Shown here piece after piece: positions 51,750 through 59,579 of a stretch of 64,000 nucleotides of DNA. The notes beneath the pieces are model-generated. The model saw only the letters and a program-made list of their open reading frames with translations, was not told the DNA's origin and searched no databases. This DNA comes from DAOPXV01 sp964551445 (GTDB lineage: Bacteria > Muiribacteriota > UBA9980), in contig CAZKCG010000017.1 in NCBI GenBank assembly GCA_964551445.1, positions 35,642-99,641 on the forward strand, given 5' to 3'. Position 1 is the first letter of the stretch; each line of letters begins with the position of its first letter. The position numbers and the translations under genes are program-made.

Positions 51750-52616
51750 TTAATAGATTTCTTTTTTCAGCCGTGAAAGCCTTCCGCGAAGCCTGAGTAT
51801 GGACTTGGTATGAAGCTGCGAAACGCGCGAATCGGAAAGCGACATGATGGTCGATATTTCCTTGAGCGTGAGCTCGTTGTAATAATAGAGAGTTATGACA
51901 AGACGCTCCTGCTGCGAAAGCTTATTGATTGCGTCGACGACTATCTCTTTCACCTGGCCCGACTCTATGGAAAGTTCAGGATTTTTAGCCGCGAGGTTCT
52001 CGACGAGCTGATATTTGGAGCTTATTTCTCCGCCTCCGTCCTCGACGCATATTTCGTCTAACGACATAACGAAGGACTTGTTTTCTTCCTCGTATATTTT
52101 TTCAAGCTCTTCCGGTGTTATCTTCATGAACTCGCAGAGTTCCGCCTCGTTCGGCTCGCGGCCGATCTTCATTTCAAGCTCTATCATGGCCGAATTAAGC
52201 TGTTTCGCCTGGCTTCGTATTCCGCGCGGCACCCAGTCCAGAAGCCTTAATCCGTCTATTATAGCGCCTCTTATGCGTTTCGTCGAATATGTCACGAACT
52301 TTATATTCATGTCGATGTCATATTTATCGACGGCGTTTATAAGGCCGAAGGTGCCCCACGAAACGAGGTCCTCGAATTCGATATGGTCCGGCAGGTGCAT
52401 TTTTATCCTTCCGGCCACGTATTTTACGAAATGGGCATATTTCAAAATGAGTTTTTCCCGTATTTTAAGATCGCGGCTTTTTTTTAATTCGACCCACAGC
52501 TCAGCTTCGCCTTCGCTCAGAAGCAAGGCTTTCGGCTCCGGATTTCCGGATAGTTCGATATTTTCGGAAGTTTCTTTTCCGGCCATTTCCGGGTTCGGTT
52601 CGAGCGATGGATCCAT
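51750..52616 (-). CDS. fliA: RNA polymerase sigma factor, FliA/WhiG type
   Basis: 288 residues. An N-terminal extension of about 45 residues precedes sigma region 2 (FEDLVSWGTFGLINAVDKYD, FVTYSTKRIRGAIIDGLRLL), region 3 (WVPRGIRSQAKQL, IGREPNEAELCEFM), and region 4 (LSQQERLVITLYYYNELTLKEIS, DSRVSQLHTKSILRLRG). This layout is the sigma28 group used for motility or developmental genes. No flagellar gene is adjacent; the neighbours are a GspC-like and a pilin-like protein. The symbol is a family label. Confidence 0.9.
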   Translation of the reverse strand: MDPSLEPNPEMAGKETSENIELSGNPEPKALLLSEGEAELWVELKKSRDLKIREKLILKYAHFVKYVAGRIKMHLPDHIEFEDLVSWGTFGLINAVDKYDIDMNIKFVTYSTKRIRGAIIDGLRLLDWVPRGIRSQAKQLNSAMIELEMKIGREPNEAELCEFMKITPEELEKIYEEENKSFVMSLDEICVEDGGGEISSKYQLVENLAAKNPELSIESGQVKEIVVDAINKLSQQERLVITLYYYNELTLKEISTIMSLSDSRVSQLHTKSILRLRGRLSRLKKEIY

Positions 52617-52651
52617 TTATCAAGTCCTAACGCGTCTTTGATTTCCGGTTT

Positions 52652-53479
52652 TCATCTGATCTTTACCTGTTTGCCGTCTTTTGTGGCCGCGGGCGAAACC
52701 TGAGTTTCCGAAGTGGCCGTTTTATCGGACGCCGAAGGAGCTGGCGCGGCGCCGGTTTTAGCCGGAGATGATGTTTCTTTATCCGGAGTTTCGGTTGAAG
52801 CCGGCGTTTCTTTTTTTGATGCAGGCGTATCCACCTTGACCTCGTTCGTTGAAACCGTGACCTCGACTTTCGCGGCGGGTTTAACGGCTTCAGTTTCAAC
52901 CGCGGCTTTATTTTCGATCGGGGCCGTGTTCGGTTTAAAATCGCGCGTGGTTTTATTCAGATTAGTTTTTTCGGCGTTTTCAGATGCTTCGTCCACGGCG
53001 CCGTATTTAAGTTCTTTGCCTTTGGACCTGTTGAGATATTTATTGAACTGAAGCGTTACGTTCATGTCCTCGTCATCGCGTTTTTTTGTTCTTATCTTTG
53101 TAACGGGGGTCGAATTTTCCCCGTCGTCTTCCGCGGCCATGACTATGTCGTTAAATATCAGAACATGCTGATATTTAGTAAGCTCGTCAAATAGTATAAC
53201 GCGGTCTTCAAGTATATCTCTTACGAGTTTTCCTTCAGCGTAGTCGCCTACGGTGTATTCTACCGTCTTTCCGGTCCGGGTGTTGAATATCGCCGCGATT
53301 ATGGGTTTAGTTTCGACCATCTCGATCGATTTTATTATCATGCCGAGACCGTCCGATTCCGCCTTCGCCAAAGTGTCGGCAGACTGAGCCGGCGCGGCGG
53401 CCGGAAACGCGGCAACCGCTATAAAAAATATCAAGATCATTAATAAAATATTTTTTTTCATTTTCATCATATCTTTCAA
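52652..53479 (-). CDS. Secreted GspC/PilP-like protein with Lys/Thr-rich tail
   Basis: 275 residues. Signal peptide (LLMILIFFIAVAAFPAAAPA). Residues about 45-115 (GMIIKSIEMVETKPIIAAIFN, TVEYTVGDYAEGKLVRDIL, DRVILFDELTKYQHVLIF) resemble the small beta domain of GspC/PilP-type inner-membrane components that dock on secretins. The remaining 150 residues are low-complexity, Lys/Thr/Ala/Pro-rich. Lies directly after a pseudopilin gene, supporting a type II secretion or pilus role. Confidence 0.65.
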   Translation of the reverse strand: MKDMMKMKKNILLMILIFFIAVAAFPAAAPAQSADTLAKAESDGLGMIIKSIEMVETKPIIAAIFNTRTGKTVEYTVGDYAEGKLVRDILEDRVILFDELTKYQHVLIFNDIVMAAEDDGENSTPVTKIRTKKRDDEDMNVTLQFNKYLNRSKGKELKYGAVDEASENAEKTNLNKTTRDFKPNTAPIENKAAVETEAVKPAAKVEVTVSTNEVKVDTPASKKETPASTETPDKETSSPAKTGAAPAPSASDKTATSETQVSPAATKDGKQVKIR

Positions 53480-53486
53480 ATAAAAT

Positions 53487-54080
53487 TTATTGAATTACCG
53501 ATATAGAGCCCGCGGGAGGAGACGCCGGAGTCGCGGACGGCATCGGCTGGCTGCTGTTTGATACCGACTCAAGGTAACGAAAGCGCCTGCACTCGTATTT
53601 AATGTCGTCGCCTTTTCCTTTTTCATCCAGTCCGTTGGGACCGAATGAATAAATGATCTTGGGGTGCTCGCCGGTTGTTGAATTCGTAGGAGCGTCTTCC
53701 TTGTAAAGCGCGTATTTATCCTTGCTGCCGGGAAGAAGTTCCTGAAAGCTTTTATGGCCGGCTTCCGGGATCACCTTATAATTTCTGCTCCAGGGATCGC
53801 GGAGCGCTTCGGGGTCCCTCAGATATTTACCCTTGAGCTCATTCAAAGTCCTGAGCCGGGCAGGCGGAAGTTTTCCCGCGTTGTTCTGTTCGATCTCGTA
53901 TTTGGATACCAGTTCGCAAAGAGTTTTAACATCCGTCTTCGTCTTGGTTATCTTCGCTTCCTTTACCCAGTCGATATAGGCGGGTATGGCAAAACCGGAA
54001 AGAATTCCAAGTATCGCAATGAGTATTATAAGTTCTATAAGAGAGAAACCCTTATTTTTATAATTACGAAAAATTTTCAT
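53487..54080 (-). CDS. Type IV pilin/GspG-like pseudopilin
   Basis: 197 residues from ATG 54080. The prepilin signature KGFSLIELIILIAILGILSG gives a Gly-Phe cleavage site, Glu at +5 and a hydrophobic helix, followed by the long spine helix (KTLCELVSKYEIEQN) and a GspG-like region (LNELKGKYLRDPEALRDPWSR, YSFGPNGLDEKGKGDDI). The C-terminus adds a Pro/Ser-rich tail. Assembled in the envelope by a type II secretion or pilus machine not seen in the window. It has its own promoter with virtually no leader. Confidence 0.85.
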   Translation of the reverse strand: MKIFRNYKNKGFSLIELIILIAILGILSGFAIPAYIDWVKEAKITKTKTDVKTLCELVSKYEIEQNNAGKLPPARLRTLNELKGKYLRDPEALRDPWSRNYKVIPEAGHKSFQELLPGSKDKYALYKEDAPTNSTTGEHPKIIYSFGPNGLDEKGKGDDIKYECRRFRYLESVSNSSQPMPSATPASPPAGSISVIQ

Positions 54081-54087
54081 AATAAAA

Positions 54088-54116
54088 ATTATATCATGTT
54101 TTAAATAAAAATGCAA
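54088..54116 (-). promoter_or_regulatory. Sigma70-type promoter giving a leaderless pseudopilin transcript
   Basis: Minus-strand TTGCAT, 17 bases, TATAAT; the ATG at 54080 begins seven bases after the -10 element, so the transcript should start at the start codon. No ribosome site is present. Divergent to the promoter at 54148-54176. Confidence 0.75.
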
Positions 54117-54147
54117 ATCATCCGGCCGGCCCTAGAAAGTCTTTTTA

Positions 54148-54176
54148 TTGCAATTAGATCTCATTTATAGTATAAT
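54148..54176 (+). promoter_or_regulatory. Sigma70-type promoter for the HExxH protein gene
   Basis: TTGCAA, 17 bases, TATAAT, with GGAGG at 54206-54210 and GTG start at 54215. Its -35 is 31 bases from the -35 of the divergent pseudopilin promoter. Confidence 0.82.
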
Positions 54177-54214
54177 CACGGCTGCCCCCGAAACCTTTTA
54201 ATACCGGAGGAATT

Positions 54215-54892
54215 GTGCTGTTCAATGATTTCGCGGCCTTAGTTAAAAAAGAAGAAGCACTGTTTTTCAAAAAGATACTTCCGCGTTATATCGACCAGTA
54301 TTTTCGAGGCCGCGGTTATTTTTTTATCAGAAAAATGCTTGACGATCTGGACCGCGGCCAGGTCCACTACATGCTTAAAACGCCTTCGCCTTCACCCGGC
54401 GCGGTCATAAAAGCCCGAAGCGTGCTTAAGATCTGCCCCGTAAGAGTATGTTCCGAGGTCCAGTTCGGCCCGGGCGACAGGGTGGTCCTCGGCCATTTTT
54501 CGCATACGGAACGCTATACCGCCAGCACTTTAGGGCCCGGCCTTCCGTTTCTGGAACTCCCCGCTTCGGAATATAAGACGGTCGTTGACAGAAAGCATGT
54601 GGTCATATTTGAAGGCTCTTTCAAAATGCTCGGCTGCCGGACGCGCCGCGAACTCGAGTTTCAGGTGCTCATGACGATCATGCACGAATACGTCCATTAT
54701 TTCGAGACCTTTTTTTTCAAAAGCGAACAGACCCTGACCGCTCGCGAAGAATCGCCCGAAGGCGTCATAGTCCGCCACTATTCGCTTGAAGATTCGAAAA
54801 AAATGGATACGAACTATCTTTTAAAACTTTATTTTATTTACGGCCTGCTTTTTACCGCTCTCGCCTCGGCTCTTTTTGTAATTCTAAAATAA
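54215..54892 (+). CDS. Putative zinc metallopeptidase (HExxH) with C-terminal membrane anchor
   Basis: 225 residues from GTG 54215, four bases after GGAGG. No N-terminal signal. The sequence VLMTIMHEYVHYFETFF (about residues 152-168) is a HExxH motif in a helix, typical of zincins, with Glu a few residues on; no third ligand is certain. The last 30 residues (LYFIYGLLFTALASALFVIL) form a membrane span, so the catalytic domain would sit in the cytosol as a tail-anchored protein. An unannotated family as far as I can tell; protease activity is a prediction. Confidence 0.72.
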   Translation: MLFNDFAALVKKEEALFFKKILPRYIDQYFRGRGYFFIRKMLDDLDRGQVHYMLKTPSPSPGAVIKARSVLKICPVRVCSEVQFGPGDRVVLGHFSHTERYTASTLGPGLPFLELPASEYKTVVDRKHVVIFEGSFKMLGCRTRRELEFQVLMTIMHEYVHYFETFFFKSEQTLTAREESPEGVIVRHYSLEDSKKMDTNYLLKLYFIYGLLFTALASALFVILK

Positions 54893-54948
54893 TACGGGCG
54901 GCCCGCCGCTTTCCGTACCCGCATAAAACACAAGGCCGAGAAAACCCC

Positions 54949-54977
54949 TTGCATTTTTTTATTTTTTAGTATAAAAT
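54949..54977 (+). promoter_or_regulatory. Sigma70-type promoter for the 55051 gene and tatA
   Basis: TTGCAT, 17 bases, TAAAAT, 73 bases before the ATG; a GGAGG site precedes it. Confidence 0.65.
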
Positions 54978-55050
54978 CAGTCTCTGAAAGAATTCACGGC
55001 TCGCCGTGATGAATTAAAACCGTTGTTTTTTATTATACGGAGGTACGCAC

Positions 55051-55590
55051 ATGACCGCGCAGGAATTTCTTGAAAAGCTTAAAGAAAAAACGGGCGGAAA
55101 AATAATACGGGAAGACATCGATCCGATGAGCTACAGCAGCCCTCATTCCGGACCGCTGCCGAGATTCTGCCCTCGCCTTTACGCCGATTATAAACAGCAC
55201 TATATAAAGGTCGATTTCATCGACGCCGGCGAGATCCTGCTGGAAGTGAATATGGGCACCCCCCACATGCTTTTAATAAGGCCCGAGAACGTGGTCAGCA
55301 AACTTCTCGACAAAATAAATCTTTCGCCGGAGGTCAAGATCGGCGACGCCGCGTTTGACGCGCGCTATATAATCCAGAATGTTTCGGAAGAAAACGCGAA
55401 AAAAACCATCACAGAAAAATTCAGGGGCGTCATAAAAGATCTCGAACCTTTCGTTGAATTCGAAATGACAGGAAAAGAATACAGGCTTTTAAAACCGGTC
55501 AGCATCGCCTCGGATTACACCCCCGAAAAAGCCGTTTCCGACCTGGACGCGCTTATCGAACTCGTTGACGTGATAAAAGCCGCTAAATAA
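55051..55590 (+). CDS. Hypothetical cytosolic protein, 179 residues
   Basis: ATG 55051 has GGAGG eight bases upstream. No signal peptide or membrane span. Alternating beta/alpha pattern: a central block YKQHYIKVDFIDAGEILLEVNM and LLIRPENVVSKLLDKINL, then a helical end. No recognised family. It is followed 13 bases later by tatA in the same orientation, so the two are likely co-transcribed. Confidence 0.7.
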   Translation: MTAQEFLEKLKEKTGGKIIREDIDPMSYSSPHSGPLPRFCPRLYADYKQHYIKVDFIDAGEILLEVNMGTPHMLLIRPENVVSKLLDKINLSPEVKIGDAAFDARYIIQNVSEENAKKTITEKFRGVIKDLEPFVEFEMTGKEYRLLKPVSIASDYTPEKAVSDLDALIELVDVIKAAK

Positions 55591-55603
55591 ATGGAGGCAT
55601 CTA

Positions 55604-55822
55604 ATGTTCGGCCTTGGAACTTCTGAATTGATAGTAATTTTAATAATAGCTCTCGTCGTTTTCGGACCGCAGCGCCTTCCCCAGATCGGCGGCGCCATAG
55701 GAAAAAGCATAAAAGAATTTAAAAAATCCATGAGCGACACCGATGACGACAAAAAAAGCGGCGCATCGATATCCGATAAAGAACCGGAAAAAAACTCCGG
55801 GCCCGGCGACGACAAAAAATAG
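55604..55822 (+). CDS. tatA: Twin-arginine translocase subunit TatA/E
   Basis: 72 residues: short N-terminal membrane helix (ELIVILIIALVVFGP) containing the conserved Glu and the FGPQRLP hinge, then an amphipathic helix (IGGAIGKSIKEFKKSM) and a charged tail. Forms the protein-conducting assembly for folded proteins with TatC, which is not in the window. GGAGG precedes the ATG. TatB would be longer and this is closer to TatA. Confidence 0.93.
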   Translation: MFGLGTSELIVILIIALVVFGPQRLPQIGGAIGKSIKEFKKSMSDTDDDKKSGASISDKEPEKNSGPGDDKK

Positions 55823-55886
55823 GCGCCGTCTCCCGGCTTGCGGGCGCTCTCATATCAAGTCAAAAATAAAATACCGTAAAATAAAC

Positions 55887-55953
55887 GATCTCCTTACGCC
55901 GCGGAGCAGAGCCTTTTGAAGACCTGATCCGAAAACGAAAGGAGATCTTTTTT
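55887..55953 (+). terminator. Long-loop hairpin with T-run (possible terminator after tatA)
   Basis: Nine-base stem GATCTCCTT / AAGGAGATC separated by about 43 bases, followed by TTTTTTT. The long loop makes this uncertain. Confidence 0.45.
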
Positions 55954-56007
55954 ATAGATATAATTTAACGCAGGGTTTTTAATAAGATGATATCGAAAGG
56001 CATCATC

Positions 56008-58338
56008 TTATTCCAGCGCCAGGCGGTTCACGCCCCGGCCCTGCCCGGATCCCTTCAATTTGAACTTTTGCAGCATAGCCTGTAATTCAAGGGCCTGGGC
56101 CGACAATTCCTCACTCGCGGCGGCCGCTTCCTCCGCCGTAGCCGTATTCTGCTGAGTGACGCGGTCGACCTGTGAAAGACCCGTGTTGACCTGCGCGACG
56201 CCTTTTTCCTGATCTTTTGACGCCGCCGCGATCTCGCCGACAAGGTCCGTTACCTTCGTAACGCCCGTGACTATTTCGACTAACGCTTTCGCCGTTTCAT
56301 CCGCTATTTTCGAACCGGCGTCAGCCTTTTTGATGGAGCTTTCTATCATTTCTGCGGTTTCCCGGGCCGCCTTAGCGCTTCTCTGCGCGAGACTTCTGAC
56401 CTCTTCCGCGACGACCGTGAATCCCTTTCCGTGTTTTCCGGCCCTTGCCGCTTCAACCGCCGCGTTAAGCGCGAGCAGATTCGTCTGGAAAGCTATTTCG
56501 TCTATCGCTTTTATTATTTTGGCGACGCTTCTGGAAGCCTCGTTTATTTCAGCCATAGCATTTTGCATATCACGCATCCTCTTGTTCCCGGCCTCGGCCG
56601 AGCTCCTCGCGCTAACGACGAGACTGTTGGCCTGCATTGCGTTCTCGGCGTTCTGCTTCGTCTGCGAATTTATTTCCTGCATGGAAGCGCCGATCTCTTC
56701 AAGCGAGCTCGCGGACTCCGTGGCCGTCTGCGAAAGCGACTGACTGGCGTCAGAGACCTGGCGGGCCCCTGTATTTACCTGGTCCGCCGCGATATTGACG
56801 TGCGAAAGAATTTCGTTTATCGAGTTCACCGTGCGGTTCATCGAAGATTTCATTAAAGCATAATCGCCATTATATTCTCCGTTCATCGATATCGCCAGAT
56901 CTCCGCCGGCCATTTTTTCAAGACATTCGGCCGTTTCACGAAGCGGCCTGACTATGGCGTCAAGAGTTTCGTTCATGCCGCCTATTATCTGGCGGAATCC
57001 GCCCTTGAATTTCTCGATATTTCCGCGTTTTGAAAGTTCGCCGTTCACTGCTGCTTTAACAAGCGTCAATGTTTCATCCACGACGCCCTGAAGATTATTT
57101 TTGACGGAATCCATTATCTGGTTCGCGATAGCCGCTTTTCCCGGAAATTTAGGAAGCGTAGCCGTAAAATCGCCTTCACTGTAGGAGGAGGCGACCTTGA
57201 AGAAGAGCAGGATGCTGTCTACGTGGAATTTAACCATATAATTTACGCCTTCAGCCATTTTCTTGTATGAACCGGAAAATTTTTCGACATCCATAAAATA
57301 TTCAATATCACCGGCTTTTTGCTCTTCATACATCTTGTTCATGGATAGCGTGAAATTATTGAGATTGCCTATCAGCCCGTTTATGTTGTTTTTGGTCTCA
57401 TTGAAGTCTCCGCGGTATTCTTCCGTTATCGGTTCGGGAATTACGCCTTTTGAAATGTTTTGAATGTATTCGGCGGAAACCCTGATGGGTTTGAGAAAAG
57501 CGTCGATCGTGTCATTGAAGGCCATGACAACGGGAGCGAATTCAAAATTAGTGTTCGCAAGATCCCCCTTTTTATCGAGCTGCCCGTTCTGAACTGAACC
57601 GTGCACGCTGCGGATATTTTCTATGAGCCCCGATATGGCCCTGTTAACGTTCCCTGCTATAATAAGAGAAATTACTATAAAAAACACCATTACGCCAGCG
57701 TTTATCCATATTATCCTGCCAAGCGTCATGGCTATAAAATCCCGCGCGTCTTTTTCAAGCGTGCTAACCCGAAGCTTTAAAACGGAGGTCGCGGTATTGA
57801 CCTGTTCGAGAAATCTCTCGTATTTATTATTGATTGCGCCGAAAAGAAGAATATTTCTGGCGCTTTCATGGCTGCCTTCGTCTATCATCGGCATAAATCG
57901 GGAATTGACCTTTTCTAAAAATTCATTCCAGTAACCGTTAACCTCTTTGACCGAAGCCGATAATTCGGCCGACCAGGCGAGGATTTTGCTCATTTCATCA
58001 AACTGTGCCGCGACGTGCGCTTTTATATTTTCAAGCTCGCCTTTGCAGGCCTTGACGCGATCGGAGTCCTTATCCACCGTTAAAATAACCAGGCCGGTCT
58101 TATAATTTGAAAGATCATTACTGACCGTGTAAAGCTTTTGAACGACGTCCTTCGCCGAACTTATTTCGTTATAAAGTTGGCTTCCCACCTTAACGCGGTC
58201 AAAAGATGTCATGAACATACGCACGTTCAACGCGGAAAAAGCAAGGACAACGATTATAAGGAAAAATAATTTTGAACGGATCTTTATACGGTCAAAAAAA
58301 TTAATTTTCTTTATTAAGTTCTTAATTTTTTGAAGCAT
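56008..58338 (-). CDS. Methyl-accepting chemotaxis protein with repeated HAMP-like modules
   Basis: 776 residues. A membrane span near residue 25 (LFFLIIVVLAFSALNV), periplasmic helical domain of about 165 residues, second span (IIWINAGVMVFFIVISLII), then several HAMP-like modules in a row (for example PIRVSAEYIQNISKGVIPEP, PLRETAECLEKMAGGDLAI), and the signalling tip FQTNLLALNAAVEAARAG...VVAEEVRSLAQRS. It relays an external signal to CheA/CheW, which are not in the window. No C-terminal CheR-binding pentapeptide. It lies downstream of a PstS-like binding protein on the same strand. Confidence 0.92.
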   Translation of the reverse strand: MLQKIKNLIKKINFFDRIKIRSKLFFLIIVVLAFSALNVRMFMTSFDRVKVGSQLYNEISSAKDVVQKLYTVSNDLSNYKTGLVILTVDKDSDRVKACKGELENIKAHVAAQFDEMSKILAWSAELSASVKEVNGYWNEFLEKVNSRFMPMIDEGSHESARNILLFGAINNKYERFLEQVNTATSVLKLRVSTLEKDARDFIAMTLGRIIWINAGVMVFFIVISLIIAGNVNRAISGLIENIRSVHGSVQNGQLDKKGDLANTNFEFAPVVMAFNDTIDAFLKPIRVSAEYIQNISKGVIPEPITEEYRGDFNETKNNINGLIGNLNNFTLSMNKMYEEQKAGDIEYFMDVEKFSGSYKKMAEGVNYMVKFHVDSILLFFKVASSYSEGDFTATLPKFPGKAAIANQIMDSVKNNLQGVVDETLTLVKAAVNGELSKRGNIEKFKGGFRQIIGGMNETLDAIVRPLRETAECLEKMAGGDLAISMNGEYNGDYALMKSSMNRTVNSINEILSHVNIAADQVNTGARQVSDASQSLSQTATESASSLEEIGASMQEINSQTKQNAENAMQANSLVVSARSSAEAGNKRMRDMQNAMAEINEASRSVAKIIKAIDEIAFQTNLLALNAAVEAARAGKHGKGFTVVAEEVRSLAQRSAKAARETAEMIESSIKKADAGSKIADETAKALVEIVTGVTKVTDLVGEIAAASKDQEKGVAQVNTGLSQVDRVTQQNTATAEEAAAASEELSAQALELQAMLQKFKLKGSGQGRGVNRLALE

Positions 58339-58368
58339 TACGCCCTCCTCGATGAACGCTTTTTCTTC

Positions 58369-58405
58369 AAAGGCCCGCTTCGTCAGCTAAGACTTGCGGG
58401 CCTTT
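58369..58405 (-). terminator. Hairpin between the PstS-like gene and the chemoreceptor gene
   Basis: Nine-base stem AAGGCCCGC / GCGGGCCTT with a 17-base loop. On the minus strand no clear T-run follows, so it may be a partial terminator or processing site between two co-directional genes. Confidence 0.5.
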
Positions 58406-58425
58406 TCGTTACAATATTTTACCCG

Positions 58426-59232
58426 TTATTTTTTCTTTGCGGCGACGAATTTTTTACCTATGATCTCCTGGCCTTCGGGAGACATTACGAAATCAAAAAA
58501 TAACTTGATGTTATCTTTCGGGACCTCTTTGGATACAAAGATGAGCGGACGGCTGAGTATATAATCGCCATCGGCAACAGCTTCCGGGGTCGGAGCTATC
58601 TTATCGATGGAAACCGTTTTAATGCCCTCGCGTTTCCATGAGATGGAAGCATAAGATATGGCGTTAGGGTTTTTCGAAACTTCTTCCGCGCAAAGCACAG
58701 GTTTATCGACTGTTTTAGCGGCTGCGTATTCAGCGCCGTCAAGTATTATTTTTTTGAGTTCTTTATGGGCTCCGCTTGAGGGCGGATCAATAACTACCTC
58801 GATCGAAGCGTCAGAACCGCCCACTTCTTTCCAGTTGGTGATCTTGCCGGTGAATATGCCTTTGATCTGATCTTTCGAAAGATTTGTAACCGCGTTCTTT
58901 TCATTTATGAATACAACGACCGGGTCATAACCGAATATCTGAGTGAAAAAATTGTTTTTCTTATCGTCCGCGGTAAGGTTCTTGGCCACGCCGGCGATAA
59001 GGCATTTCCCGTCAACGAGAGCCTGAAAAGCATCGTTTGAATTGATCGACTGCATGCTGTCGAATTTGATCTTGTTTTTCTCGGTGAATACCTTTGTAAG
59101 ATCGGGCATGAGATTATCGGTTATCGTGGACGCGCCCGCGAAAGTAAGCTGCGCGAAAGCCGCGGTTGAAAGGAAACTTACTATGAATACCGCCGTTAAA
59201 AATACCGCGATAAGGTTGATGGTCTTTTTCAT
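58426..59232 (-). CDS. PstS-like periplasmic phosphate/anion-binding protein
   Basis: 268 residues from ATG 59232 (GGAGG eight bases upstream; the ATG at 59247 overlaps that site). Signal peptide ending SFLSTAAFA. The fold is the PstS-type bilobed binding protein: FAGASTITDNLMP, FINEKNAVTNLSKDQIKGIFTGKITNWKEVGG, and PPSSGAHKELKKIIL. The oxyanion-binding Ser/Thr positions fit the family. No PstC, PstA or PstB is beside it; the adjacent gene on the same strand is a chemoreceptor, so it may deliver a ligand for sensing. Confidence 0.88.
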   Translation of the reverse strand: MKKTINLIAVFLTAVFIVSFLSTAAFAQLTFAGASTITDNLMPDLTKVFTEKNKIKFDSMQSINSNDAFQALVDGKCLIAGVAKNLTADDKKNNFFTQIFGYDPVVVFINEKNAVTNLSKDQIKGIFTGKITNWKEVGGSDASIEVVIDPPSSGAHKELKKIILDGAEYAAAKTVDKPVLCAEEVSKNPNAISYASISWKREGIKTVSIDKIAPTPEAVADGDYILSRPLIFVSKEVPKDNIKLFFDFVMSPEGQEIIGKKFVAAKKK

Positions 59233-59527
59233 TAATAATACCTCCATATTTTTATTTTTGCGTATGCAGTTTTATTTGCATTTTGCATGCCAATTAATTA
59301 AAGCCCGCAAAAACGATCCGTTCGGCTTAATACTCAATTTCTTTCAAATCTGCCGTGCTTCCAAAAGAACGCCTGCTCTTTTCGGTTCATTTCTTTGAAC
59401 CTTTCGGTTCATCTGAACGAATAGGTCCGAAAAAATTATATGAAATAAAATCGGCGGTAACGCGTTTCGAACTTTAAACAATGTCCTTTGCGGCTCGCAG
59501 TCATATTTTCATAACGCCATATTTTTA

Positions 59528-59556
59528 TTGACTTTATTTTCATATTACGGTATATA
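59528..59556 (+). promoter_or_regulatory. Sigma70-type promoter for the OmpH-like gene
   Basis: TTGACT, 17 bases, TATATA, in the 347-base gap 59233-59579 between divergent genes. No clear promoter for the PstS-like gene is seen and no other gene lies in the gap. Confidence 0.7.
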
Positions 59557-59579
59557 TTAGTGCATGGAAGGTGATGAAC

